Below, one piece after another: positions 26,173 to 34,498 of a DNA stretch of 64,000 nucleotides (position 1 is the first letter of the stretch; every line of letters starts with the position of its first letter). This DNA is from Pedobacter yonginensis. Its GTDB lineage: Bacteria > Bacteroidota > Bacteroidia > Sphingobacteriales > Sphingobacteriaceae. The notes beneath the pieces were generated by a model. The model was given only the letters and a program-made list of their open reading frames with translations, was not told the DNA's origin and ran no database searches. The translations under genes were made by a program, and so were the position numbers. The stretch spans positions 620,001 through 684,000 of the forward strand of contig NZ_QGNZ01000004.1 of assembly GCF_003173595.1 (NCBI RefSeq), read 5' to 3'.

Positions 26173-28487
26173 TCGATAGAACGTTTATTATAAATTAAGT
26201 AGCCAATATGCAATAATACACCATTTCTTTTTACTGCATCGTTATATAAGTTATAACTTAAGCTTACAGGGCCTACTGGCGTATGGTAAACCAAGCCGGC
26301 TGTGGCTGCATAACGCAGTTTAGTAATTGCTTTTGTATAATCTACATCCTGGAAGTTATTCAATTCAAATTCTTTGTGGGGTAAAAATAAATAACCCTCT
26401 AATCTAAAATCTAAATTTTTTCTAAAATTATAAATATTTTTAATTCCGCCGGCAAGGTAAGTTGTGGCCCTAAATCGATCAAGAAAAAGCGAACGGCTAT
26501 CTTGCAGGGGATAAAATGCGGGGGCTACCAAAAGGGTAGAGTAGTAGGTGCTAAATAAGGGCTGATTTGAAATCACGCCCTCCACCAAATATCCAAGCGT
26601 ATATCTGTTTAAATGTAAAAAATAATTTTCTTGGGTGAGCTTAATGCTTCCCCAATGGCGGATATGGCTGGATTCTGGAACCTTTGGATAACCAGGGGTG
26701 TTGCGGAAAATGTTTCCTGGATCATAATTTTCCCTTCCTGTGGTATAATTAAAACTCAACGAGAAGCTTTGACCATTCGTTGCATATTGTTTTCGATTGA
26801 GGGAGTTTTTCTCGAGTTTTACTGATCCTCTAAAGCCGTTAAAATTTGTTTCGTCCAGTAAATCGCCAACGGCGAAAGTATTGTTGGGGCTGTATCGGTC
26901 GCTGTTGTTTATAAAAGTAGAGTGAAGAACAATTTTAGTATTGTAGTTTAATGGCAAGCCCACCATCAAATCTATTTTTCTGTCAGATTGTTCTATGTAA
27001 ATCGGGCGGGGGTTTTCGATGAAAATCTGGCTGGTATTATAGTAGTTCCAATGGTTATAAGTAAGTTCTGCAGCCAAAAATAATGGGAGCTTTGTTGGAT
27101 AATCTACTCGGCCATTAACTTGTACCGATTCGTAAAAGCGGCCAGAGTAAAAACTTGTGCCAAAAGTATATGCCTTTCTATTGAGGAAATTGTATTCGGC
27201 ACCGAGAAAAACATTGCTAATTGGGCGGGTAGAAATGTTGCCGCCTACGCCCAGTTTAAAGCTTTTTTTGGGTTGGGCCACGACTTGAAAAGTATAACTA
27301 TCCGTTGCGGCTTGGTAGGATATTCTGGGATATACAGTTTCAAAGGTTTGATCGGCTACCAACTTGTAATATCCTCGCTTAATATCTTGAAGATTAAAGG
27401 TTTCCTTGTCGCTTTTGAAAAGTCTTTCGATGTATTTTTTTTGTTGACTGTTTACGCCGCTCACGGTTACGTTGCTAAAAACGAGTTCAGGTTTTTGACT
27501 ATTGAATTTCGCCCTACGCTTGGCAAGTTCTTCATCGCTTACTCTTTTGCTGATTAGCGCTTTTATTCTTGGCATATCTGCCATGGTGGCGTTATAACCT
27601 TTTTGTATCAACTCTTCAACAGGACTGAAATTGGTAACGCTATAATTGGTTAAGTCGGGTTGAATGTAAATTCCGTTTTTTCCAATCATTGTAGAGTCTG
27701 ATTTAGAAAGGAACATAAATACCAGAAAACGATTCATCAATCGATCATCGTTGTTTTTGGGATATTCGTTGTAGGTTTTTGACGAAACATTTGCACCAAT
27801 CACATAGTCGGGCTTAAACTCTTTCTCCATCACATCCGCAGGGAAGTTGTTGTAAAGTCCGCCATCGAAAACATATTGTCCGTCTAATTTTATTGGTCTG
27901 TAAATTATTGGAACTGTCATGGTGGCACGTACGGCTTCGGCTAAACTCCCTTTGCTTACGGTGATGCTTTTTTGTGAGAGCACATCTGCAACCATACATC
28001 TGAAGGGTACAAACAGATTATCGAAGTTATCCTTAGATGCTGCGGAAGCCTGTGAAAAAAGTTCTAAAAAGGCGAAATTTAAGGGGATATCGTTAATTAA
28101 ATTAGAGCGGAAAGTAAAATGGAAGCCTGTATCAATTACAACTTTAGCATTGAGCATAGAGGCGTTAGCCTCGTTTTTTTGGAAGTAATAGGTGTAATCG
28201 CTTGTATAACGACCATTCACCCAATTTTGGAAATCGTTGCTTAGTGCAATTTTTTCGATCTGATCTGGAGAATAACCTGCGGCATACATGGCTCCGACTA
28301 TGCCACCCATTGATGTTCCGGTGATGTAATCTATCGGAATGTGGTTTTCTTCTAGTGCCTTTAGCGTACCAATATGAGCCAAACCTTTGGCGCCGCCTCC
28401 ACTAAAAACAAGGCCAACCTTCTGCGCCTGCAATTGGTTACAGCACAACACGAATAGGATCAGCAAATATCTTTTAAAAGTAAACAC
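26169..28487 (-). CDS. Patatin-like phospholipase fused to an outer-membrane barrel (PlpD-like)
   Basis: 772-residue protein in three parts. After a signal (MFTFKRYLLILFVLCCNQLQAQ) comes a patatin domain with oxyanion Gly-rich loop SGGGAKGLAHIG (29-40), nucleophile GTSMGG (Ser59) and the catalytic Asp in DGG near residue 206. A POTRA-like module follows (VTVSGVNSQQKKYIERLFK near 340), then a C-terminal BamA/Omp85-type barrel ending in GLVYHTPVGPVSLSYNLY. The order matches PlpD of Pseudomonas, a type Vd autotransporter, except that here the lipase should remain at the cell surface or in the periplasm. Likely function: phospholipid cleavage at the envelope. Coupled to the next gene by a 4-nt overlap. 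Confidence 0.88.
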   Translation of the reverse strand: MFTFKRYLLILFVLCCNQLQAQKVGLVFSGGGAKGLAHIGTLKALEENHIPIDYITGTSMGGIVGAMYAAGYSPDQIEKIALSNDFQNWVNGRYTSDYTYYFQKNEANASMLNAKVVIDTGFHFTFRSNLINDIPLNFAFLELFSQASAASKDNFDNLFVPFRCMVADVLSQKSITVSKGSLAEAVRATMTVPIIYRPIKLDGQYVFDGGLYNNFPADVMEKEFKPDYVIGANVSSKTYNEYPKNNDDRLMNRFLVFMFLSKSDSTMIGKNGIYIQPDLTNYSVTNFSPVEELIQKGYNATMADMPRIKALISKRVSDEELAKRRAKFNSQKPELVFSNVTVSGVNSQQKKYIERLFKSDKETFNLQDIKRGYYKLVADQTFETVYPRISYQAATDSYTFQVVAQPKKSFKLGVGGNISTRPISNVFLGAEYNFLNRKAYTFGTSFYSGRFYESVQVNGRVDYPTKLPLFLAAELTYNHWNYYNTSQIFIENPRPIYIEQSDRKIDLMVGLPLNYNTKIVLHSTFINNSDRYSPNNTFAVGDLLDETNFNGFRGSVKLEKNSLNRKQYATNGQSFSLSFNYTTGRENYDPGNIFRNTPGYPKVPESSHIRHWGSIKLTQENYFLHLNRYTLGYLVEGVISNQPLFSTYYSTLLVAPAFYPLQDSRSLFLDRFRATTYLAGGIKNIYNFRKNLDFRLEGYLFLPHKEFELNNFQDVDYTKAITKLRYAATAGLVYHTPVGPVSLSYNLYNDAVKRNGVLLHIGYLIYNKRSIE

Positions 28488-28513
28488 CCCTAAAAATAGG
28501 GTTTTCTTTTAAA

Positions 28514-28981
28514 TTAGTTTAATATGAGGATGTTGTATGTTAAAAATGATGCAAAACTTACCCAAAGTATGTAGGGAATAAATAGGTATCCAGCCCTTTT
28601 ATCGATTTTGTAAAACATAACTGCATTCACTACAATTACAATCAACATTAAAATAATCTCTGCCAATGCGAAACCAATTTCATGTAAATAGAAAAAAATA
28701 AACGACCAGGCCAGGTTTAAAATGAGTTGGATTAGATAGATGGCAACCGTTCTTGGAAAGTGCACAATTTCTTTACGCTTAAGCCAAACCAAATAGGCTG
28801 CAATTCCGATTAAGATGTATAAGGTTGTCCAAACCGGTGCGAATAACCAATTCGGCGGATTAAATGAAGGCTTATTTAAGGTTGGATACCAAACTTTAAC
28901 AGATTGTGCCGTTGCTAAACCACCCAATGCACCAATGCTTAGGGTTAATGCCAGGTTTAAAATAAATGCCAAGAATTTCAT
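28514..28981 (-). CDS. TspO/MBR-family membrane protein
   Basis: 155-residue five-helix membrane protein of the TspO/peripheral benzodiazepine receptor family, which binds porphyrins and responds to oxidative or light stress. Signature stretches: LGGLATAQSVKVWYPTLNKPSFNPPNWLF region near residues 20-50 (Trp/Pro-rich loop), WTTLYILIGIAAYLVW, and NLAWSFIFFYLHEIGFALAEI in helix 3 and 4. The loop between helices 1 and 2 keeps the Pro and Trp residues typical of the family. It lies 26 nt upstream of the patatin gene on the same strand and may belong to that transcript. Confidence 0.9.
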   Translation of the reverse strand: MKFLAFILNLALTLSIGALGGLATAQSVKVWYPTLNKPSFNPPNWLFAPVWTTLYILIGIAAYLVWLKRKEIVHFPRTVAIYLIQLILNLAWSFIFFYLHEIGFALAEIILMLIVIVVNAVMFYKIDKRAGYLFIPYILWVSFASFLTYNILILN

Positions 28982-29023
28982 ACCGCTAATTTGAGTTTAA
29001 ACAACGAGAAAACCTAAAGTTTT

Positions 29024-30373
29024 CTACCTTCCGATACTAGGTACTACGCCTAAACTCTCACTATCGTCGTTTCCAACGCTTTGAACTGCAAAAAGATAAT
29101 TGTCTTTGCTGTAGGGTACCCTAAGTTCTGTTGCTTTAGTAAAAAATTTCTTTTCCCAAACAGGGCTGCTGGTTTCTCGCATTAAAACGTAGTAGCCCTT
29201 TGCCATTCCATTTAAAGGTGCTTTCCAATACAGCAAGGTAGAATTGCTCAAGTTTTTCACATCAACCTTAACTTCTGTAGGGGCTGACGGTGCCTTTGAT
29301 AGGTTTGCAAGTACCGCAATATTTACAGCTGTGTTTTTTCGGAGGTATTCAAAATCCATAAACTCTTGTAAATCGCCGTATTTAATGCCATTCTCTGTTC
29401 TCAAATCTTGGTGCTGGTGATCGAAATTTTCGTTCATCTCTGTAATTCTAACGGCTGTAAATCCATTCTCTACAAAAGGTGTATGATCCCCTCCACGTAG
29501 AAAGCGGTCGTTTCTATAAATTAATTTTACTTCGAGTTGATCTACATAACGTTCGCCAATTTCTTTAACGTAACGGCCTAACTGTCTGCTTTTTCCATCA
29601 TTTTCTAATCCAAACTGACGAATGCTTTTTGCGTTCTTTTCGAGCTCGAAACTTGGCAAGCCTTCGCTAAACACTCTTAATTTGGTGTTGTCAATAATCA
29701 GCGTTTCACTACTGTTGTTGCTTCCAATCATGTCGTTATTTAACATGGCATCAATGTTCCAACCTTCTTTTTTGGCCTTCATTGCCATATAACCAGATCC
29801 CAATAAAGATTGTTCTTCGCCGCTTACGGCAACAAAAATGATGGTCGCAGCAAATTTATATTGACTCATTATTCTAGCGGCTTCAATAACACCAGCAACT
29901 CCACTTCCATCATCATTAGCGCCTGGGGCATCGCTGGTTCTATTCATCACATCCGTAACACGGCTATCTAAATGTCCGCTCACCACATACACCCTTTTAT
30001 CGTTTGCATCCGTCCCCTTTAAAATGGCCACTGCATTGCCTAGAAGAATATCTTTATCAACTCTCTTTCCGTCGGCTTTTAGCGTTACGGTATCTAAAAA
30101 TGCGGTTAATCTGCCATCACCTTGTTTTGCAAACTGATTAAACTTGCTAAGTACCCAGTTTCTGGCCGCACCGATTCCTTTTGTTTTGCTTTTGATGTCG
30201 CTGATGGTGCTCCTTGTTCCAAAAGATACCATTTTAGAAATGTAGGATTTCAAAGAGTCGGGCTGAACGGCCTTAACCATTTTCTCAATTTCAGTATTGC
30301 GATTGACAATCGTTTGAGCTTTAACGGTTAATCCTAAAGCAAGTAAAATGATGAGGGAGTAAATTTTTTTCAT
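29024..30373 (-). CDS. M28-family secreted aminopeptidase with C-terminal beta domain
   Basis: 449-residue zinc peptidase. Sec signal (MKKIYSLIILLALGLTVKAQ), a helical pro-region with RNWVLSKFNQFAKQG near 92, then the M28 core: metal-binding VSGHLDSR (His/Asp) near residue 128, GANDDGSGVAG (bridging Asp) near 150, and VSGEEQSLLGS (catalytic Glu and ligand Glu) near 186; later RGGDHTPFVENGF supplies the last His. Residues from about 355 look like a fibronectin type III-type domain (SAPTEVKVDVKNLSNSTLLYW). Expected to act on peptides in the periplasm or outside the cell. Single gene. Confidence 0.88.
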   Translation of the reverse strand: MKKIYSLIILLALGLTVKAQTIVNRNTEIEKMVKAVQPDSLKSYISKMVSFGTRSTISDIKSKTKGIGAARNWVLSKFNQFAKQGDGRLTAFLDTVTLKADGKRVDKDILLGNAVAILKGTDANDKRVYVVSGHLDSRVTDVMNRTSDAPGANDDGSGVAGVIEAARIMSQYKFAATIIFVAVSGEEQSLLGSGYMAMKAKKEGWNIDAMLNNDMIGSNNSSETLIIDNTKLRVFSEGLPSFELEKNAKSIRQFGLENDGKSRQLGRYVKEIGERYVDQLEVKLIYRNDRFLRGGDHTPFVENGFTAVRITEMNENFDHQHQDLRTENGIKYGDLQEFMDFEYLRKNTAVNIAVLANLSKAPSAPTEVKVDVKNLSNSTLLYWKAPLNGMAKGYYVLMRETSSPVWEKKFFTKATELRVPYSKDNYLFAVQSVGNDDSESLGVVPSIGR

Positions 30374-30462
30374 GTTTCCGAATAAGAATACTAATGTATT
30401 GATTCATCTTAATGAATTTATGCATAAAATTAGGTTAACTGTAACAATTTAAACATAAAAAA

Positions 30463-30486
30463 GCCTTTCGAATTCAATCGAAAGGC
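30463..30486 (-). terminator. Terminator of the M16-like gene
   Basis: 8-bp stem (GCCTTTCG, 30463-30470, with CGAAAGGC, 30479-30486) and 8-nt loop, followed on the minus strand by six T residues; 27 nt after the stop. Confidence 0.85.
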
Positions 30487-30512
30487 CAATGATATATAAG
30501 GAAGACAACTTA

Positions 30513-31139
30513 CTATTTTGAAAGCGATGCAATGGTATTGTACTCTCCTTTGCTCCAGTTTCCAAATGCTTTTTTTGCTGAGTTTTTGGCGTCATTTAAA
30601 TTCACATCACCAGCAATGGTTAAATAAGTTTTATCTGGCGTAATGCTGTTGTAAAAATCTTGAACATCAGATAAAGACAAGGCATTGATGGATTTCTCCG
30701 TTACGGTTTGATCGTAATCATAATCCTGAAGCTTTAAGCTTGTTAGAAGTTTAGCTTTAGCTAGATTAAAGGTATTCTGATTAATCTGTGCATGTTCAAT
30801 GTATGAAGCAAATGCAGCTAAATCGGCATCCAAATCCGTGCGAGTAGTAGATTGCTTTCCGCTTTGATCTTTAAAACTGATGTGTGTATTTTTTTGAACA
30901 CCCACGTTAAACACTGCATTCAACAATTCTACCACACCATCTTTTTTATTTGGAAATGCTTTTGCATTTAAGGTGAAGCTTGAGAAGGCCTTTTCCGATC
31001 GACTATTTTCGGAAACAATGATGGTCATACCGTTTTTTAACTTAAAATTAATGGGCTCTTTATAACCATTTTGTGCATTAGTATATAGAGATGATAGTAG
31101 AATTAGAGCAGATAATAGGGTTGTTTTTAGCTTGTACAT
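30513..31139 (-). CDS. Reduced M16-like (insulinase-type) secreted protein without catalytic motif
   Basis: 208 residues with a Sec signal (MYKLKTTLLSALILLSSLYTNAQ). The start of the mature protein, EPINFKLKNGMTIIVSEN, is like the first strand of M16 peptidases, and the C-terminal half (LAKAKLLTSLKLQDYDYDQTV, then LSLSDVQDFYNSITPDKTYLTIAGDV) is like the end of an M16 domain. Between them the zinc motif HxxEH and about 150 residues of the usual domain are missing, although the frame is intact. It is therefore either an inactive partner subunit or the product of an in-frame deletion. A terminator hairpin follows. Confidence 0.65.
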   Translation of the reverse strand: MYKLKTTLLSALILLSSLYTNAQNGYKEPINFKLKNGMTIIVSENSRSEKAFSSFTLNAKAFPNKKDGVVELLNAVFNVGVQKNTHISFKDQSGKQSTTRTDLDADLAAFASYIEHAQINQNTFNLAKAKLLTSLKLQDYDYDQTVTEKSINALSLSDVQDFYNSITPDKTYLTIAGDVNLNDAKNSAKKAFGNWSKGEYNTIASLSK

Positions 31140-31377
31140 TCGTGTTTTAATATGTTATATCCAATTTAATTTTCAGCAAAATTAGGCTTGCGATTTGGTT
31201 AAGCCCATGGTAGAGAGATATAAAGGCATAAACAATAGTTGAATGCGGTAATATACGGGTTGGATTATTTGGTGGTTTTTAAAAATTGGAAATTTATTCA
31301 TTTTGTTCATTAGTAGAATATCTAAAAGTTTCTCAATAGGTTGTATTAGATTTAATTCGGAAATAGTTGAAAGCTAG

Positions 31378-32079
31378 ATGAACTGCCTCATAGTTGATGA
31401 TGATATAATTTGTAGAAGTGTGATTAAACACTTGGTTACGTTTGAGGAATCGCTTAACCTGGTTGCCGAATGTAAAAATGCGAATGAAGCCTACCAATGC
31501 ATTGAGACCAATAAAATTGATCTCATTTTTTTAGATGTGGAAATGCCAGGGATCTCTGGGATAGAGTTGGTTAAAGGCCTTGGGCAAACCAAACCATTAA
31601 TCATTTTTATTAGCTCTAAGAAAGACTATGCGGCCGAAGCATTTGATTTGAATGTTGTGGATTATATTACAAAACCTGTTTCACCCGATCGCTTTTTACG
31701 TTCGGTTATTAAGGCAAAAAGCCTTTACAAACACAAGAACAGTGCTTTTTTTTTAGGATTGAGGAAAGATGAATTTATTTTCATAAGGGATTCTAATGTA
31801 ATAAGACGTATTAAGTTAAATGATATCTGTTACCTGGAGGCACAGGGTGATTATGTTAAAATTTATTTGGTGGATAAAATTCATTCCATTCATTCTTCCT
31901 TAAAATCAGTAGAAGATAAATTACCTGCCGACACTTTCTCCAGGGTGCATCGGTCATTTATTGTTAACCTAAGCAAAATAGATACTGTAGAAGGCAGCAC
32001 GTTGGTTATAAACAAAAACTTCGTTCCAGTTTCTGATGCTTACCGTTCAGCCTTAAATAAAAGGTTGCACATACTTTAA
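31378..32079 (+). CDS. LytTR-family response regulator
   Basis: 233-residue two-domain regulator. Receiver domain: DDD at 7-9, phosphoacceptor Asp53 in FLDVEMPG, Ser near 77 (FISSK) and Lys in YITKPVSP near 102. C-terminal LytTR DNA-binding domain from about residue 135: RRIKLNDICYLEAQGDYVKI, then TFSRVHRSFIVNLSKI and VPVSDAYRSALNKRL. Such regulators usually bind direct repeats at target promoters in response to a LytS/His_kinase partner; none is adjacent. The next gene, a second receiver protein, follows after 26 nt and is likely in the same transcript. Confidence 0.9.
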   Translation: MNCLIVDDDIICRSVIKHLVTFEESLNLVAECKNANEAYQCIETNKIDLIFLDVEMPGISGIELVKGLGQTKPLIIFISSKKDYAAEAFDLNVVDYITKPVSPDRFLRSVIKAKSLYKHKNSAFFLGLRKDEFIFIRDSNVIRRIKLNDICYLEAQGDYVKIYLVDKIHSIHSSLKSVEDKLPADTFSRVHRSFIVNLSKIDTVEGSTLVINKNFVPVSDAYRSALNKRLHIL

Positions 32080-32105
32080 AATAAACCTTATTTAAAAATG
32101 TTATT

Positions 32106-32906
32106 ATGATCTGTGAAAAAGAAAATTTGAAAAACGACGTTCAAAATAACTCTATTGATTTATTGTTGGTAGAAGACAATCCCATCAATCAAAAACTATT
32201 TGCTTATTACTTTAAAGAATACTTGGTGAGTTATGATGTTGTAAGTGATGGTTTTGAAGCCATTGAAAAACTTAGAAAACAAAAATATAAGCTTATTTTA
32301 TTGGATATTGAGCTACCAATAAAGGATGGTTACAATACCGCTCAAGAAATTAGAGAGGTTTTAAATATAGATACCCCAATTGTGGCAATAACATCGCACG
32401 AGATTGACGAGGTGAAAGATCAATGTTTTGAAACGGGTATGGATGCCTGTTTTTCCAAGCCCATAAGTAAGCTGGAGTTAGTGGCTGTGCTTTCGCAGTT
32501 TCTACCTCAAGAAATCTTTACTCAGGCAGCCTCCAAACAGCAAAAAATCAATAAAGTTCCAGAATACCGAACTATAGATTTTGACTATTTGAAGCAAATT
32601 AGCATGGGCGATAAAGTGTTTGAGAAGCGATTAACAGAACAATTCTGCGAAAAGATTTCTGAAAATTTAAACAAGTTAGATGAGTGTTTGGTAAACGAAA
32701 ATGTGGCAGAACTGAAATTTGTGGCGCACCAAATGCACTCCACTATTTTTATCATGGGTATGCGTTCAAAACTTGGCGCTCATTTAGATGCCATAGAAAG
32801 AAAAGCCCTAAATTTCGAACAGCTTAAAGCACGAGTTGGAATTATCAGTTTAGTTTGTAAAAGGGCTAGGGATGAGGCGAGAGAATTTTTAGCATCTGCG
32901 GGTTAG
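32106..32906 (+). CDS. Receiver-HPt phosphorelay protein
   Basis: 266-residue protein with an N-terminal receiver (acidic E23-D24, phosphoacceptor Asp67 in LLDIELPIKDG, Lys118 in FSKPIS) and a C-terminal histidine phosphotransfer domain (about residues 155-266) with His208 in VAHQMHSTIF. It has no DNA-binding domain, so it is likely an intermediate in a multistep phosphorelay, passing phosphate between a hybrid kinase and a final regulator such as the LytTR protein encoded just upstream. Such domains usually occur inside hybrid kinases; a detached receiver-HPt module is less common. Gene spacing is 26 nt. Confidence 0.85.
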   Translation: MICEKENLKNDVQNNSIDLLLVEDNPINQKLFAYYFKEYLVSYDVVSDGFEAIEKLRKQKYKLILLDIELPIKDGYNTAQEIREVLNIDTPIVAITSHEIDEVKDQCFETGMDACFSKPISKLELVAVLSQFLPQEIFTQAASKQQKINKVPEYRTIDFDYLKQISMGDKVFEKRLTEQFCEKISENLNKLDECLVNENVAELKFVAHQMHSTIFIMGMRSKLGAHLDAIERKALNFEQLKARVGIISLVCKRARDEAREFLASAG

Positions 32907-33009
32907 TTGTTCTTAGTCATCTGAAATTCAATTGTTTATAATTTTTTCATTTTGTATTTCTTATTGCTATATTTATTATGATGATTTAATCTAAAATATT
33001 TGATGGATT

Positions 33010-33273
33010 ATGACAGGCAAAAAAAAAGGATTAAGAATTTTTAATCCATCTCTAACAAACAGTATCATTAACCTTCAAAAGAATGGTTACAGTTACGATT
33101 TTCACAAAGTAGATAATGATTATCTTTTATGTTTGCAAAATAATCTCCGGTTTTCTGCAAAGCATTTAATTATAAAGGCGATTGAGTTGTCTAAGAAATC
33201 GGCCAAAGGTTTGCACACCATAGAAACCTCAACAGGGGAAAGAGGACTGCTTTTAACTGAGGTTGATTTTTAA
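33010..33273 (+). CDS. Small hypothetical protein, 87 residues
   Basis: Not recognised with certainty. The sequence has NLQKNGYSYDFHKVDNDYLL followed by AKHLIIKAIELSKKSAKG and TIETSTGERGLLL. The pattern xxLxxxGYxYDF with a downstream strand recalls small Bacteroidota proteins that databases label phosphoribosylpyrophosphate synthetase without good reason; I regard the match as weak. No signal or membrane segment. It lies 104 nt after the phosphorelay gene and just upstream of the acetyltransferase-like gene. Confidence 0.55.
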   Translation: MTGKKKGLRIFNPSLTNSIINLQKNGYSYDFHKVDNDYLLCLQNNLRFSAKHLIIKAIELSKKSAKGLHTIETSTGERGLLLTEVDF

Positions 33274-33304
33274 ATCCAAAATTCGATTTTTCATAAAAAT
33301 TAAG

Positions 33305-33601
33305 ATGGCAGAAATAAAATTTGAAACCTTTCCGAATGAGCCGAGTGCATTCAATTTATATCTTGAAGAAGTAAAAATCGGAGAAATGATTGTCGAAATA
33401 AGTGGTGATGATTTAACAGTTTACCACACAGAGGTAGATGAGGATCAATCGGGAAATGGATATGCAGGCCAACTGCTTGCTGAGATGGTTGCCTATGCCA
33501 GAGCACAGAACCTTAAAGTAATTCCATTATGTCCCTACGTTCATGCCCAATTTAATCGTCATCCAGATTTATACGCCGATATTTGGAAAAAAGAAAATTA
33601 G
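33305..33601 (+). CDS. Small GNAT-like N-acetyltransferase (YidJ/Gcn5-related)
   Basis: 98-residue protein from the ATG at 33305; the longer frame from 33263 overlaps the previous gene and adds a non-conserved basic stretch. It resembles short GNAT-related proteins with a reduced acetyl-CoA fold: a strand pair (FNLYLEEVKIGEMIVEISGDDL), HTEVDEDQSGNGYAGQLLAEMV (the acetyl-CoA loop, with G-N-G-Y-A-G in place of R/QxxGxG/A) and VIPLCPYVHAQFNRHPDL. Substrate unknown. A rho-independent terminator follows 20 nt after the stop. Confidence 0.75.
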   Translation: MAEIKFETFPNEPSAFNLYLEEVKIGEMIVEISGDDLTVYHTEVDEDQSGNGYAGQLLAEMVAYARAQNLKVIPLCPYVHAQFNRHPDLYADIWKKEN

Positions 33602-33621
33602 CTTATACCCATATCTATTTG

Positions 33622-33652
33622 AAATCTCCAATCTACGTCAGGTTGGAGATTT
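33622..33652 (+). terminator. Terminator after the GNAT-like gene
   Basis: 10-bp stem (AAATCTCCAA, 33622-33631, with TTGGAGATTT, 33643-33652), 11-nt loop and eight T residues. Confidence 0.9.
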
Positions 33653-33734
33653 TTTTTGCTCAACTATTTTTTGCTTGGAAAATAATTTTTTGGCTGTAAT
33701 GATTATATTTATCCTACACACAAATGGAATAATT

Positions 33735-34376
33735 ATGAATTTTAAACGCAATTTCTTGCTCATTTTAGCGATGGGCATAGGGCTCATGGCGAGCGCGCAA
33801 AGCTTTTCTTCAGTTAATGTGGGGAACTCAAACTACAAGCTTGGCATCCAATCTGTAAATATTGATGTAAATGGTTGCACAGTAACACTGAATTTAAATG
33901 GTGAAATTTTAGATGTTTACCCAGCTCGGCAAGCCATAAAATATTACGGCAGATTTGATGGAATTGATAAACAAGGTAAACTTAAATCGATAGGCAGCAT
34001 TATCTTTGATTATTATGATCAATTCAGTTCCACGGAAATTCAAGGCAAAATCAAATCAATTAATGATTTAAACATAACTTATTACGACCGGTTTCAGGAT
34101 GCGAATGAACTAGGGAAAATTAAATCCCTAGGCAATACCCTTATAAGCTATTACGACCGCTTTGACCGCGAAGAAAAGATTGGTAAGGTGAAATCAATCG
34201 ATGGAATGGGTGTCGATTATTTCGATCGATTTTCAGAGGACGAACTTATCGGAAATGTTAAATCGATAGGTGATGTTATTTTCAGTTATTTTGACAGATA
34301 CGACGGTGAGGACAGACTTGGGCAATTGAAACAAGTGTCGGGAGATGATAACCGAATAATTGTGGGCATTTATTAA
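33735..34376 (+). CDS. Secreted protein with six exact 23-residue repeats
   Basis: 213 residues from the ATG at 33735; this start gives a proper Sec signal (MNFKRNFLLILAMGIGLMASAQ), whereas the longer frame from 33543 runs through the previous gene and its terminator. After a short beta-like N-terminal part, a motif Y-[YF]-D-R-F...G-[KN]-[LIV]-K-S-[IL]-G recurs with its first Tyr at residues 70, 93, 116, 139, 162 and 185: six copies, each exactly 23 residues apart. Each copy would form about two strands, giving a small beta-solenoid or stacked hairpins. No family recognised; function unknown. Likely an envelope or secreted binding protein. Confidence 0.8.
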   Translation: MNFKRNFLLILAMGIGLMASAQSFSSVNVGNSNYKLGIQSVNIDVNGCTVTLNLNGEILDVYPARQAIKYYGRFDGIDKQGKLKSIGSIIFDYYDQFSSTEIQGKIKSINDLNITYYDRFQDANELGKIKSLGNTLISYYDRFDREEKIGKVKSIDGMGVDYFDRFSEDELIGNVKSIGDVIFSYFDRYDGEDRLGQLKQVSGDDNRIIVGIY

Positions 34377-34498
34377 GGCGGATATAGATTAACTCACATT
34401 TTTTGCTCTTAACATTTTTCCTGATAAATTAGGTAAAACGTTTAACCTACATTATCTTGCAATAGAATTTTTGATCTAACCTAAATACATCATCCGAA

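Noticed and set aside
33543-33734. 64-residue N-terminal extension of the 23-residue repeat protein
   Set aside because: It would cross the upstream gene and a strong terminator; ATG at 33735 gives a clean signal peptide.
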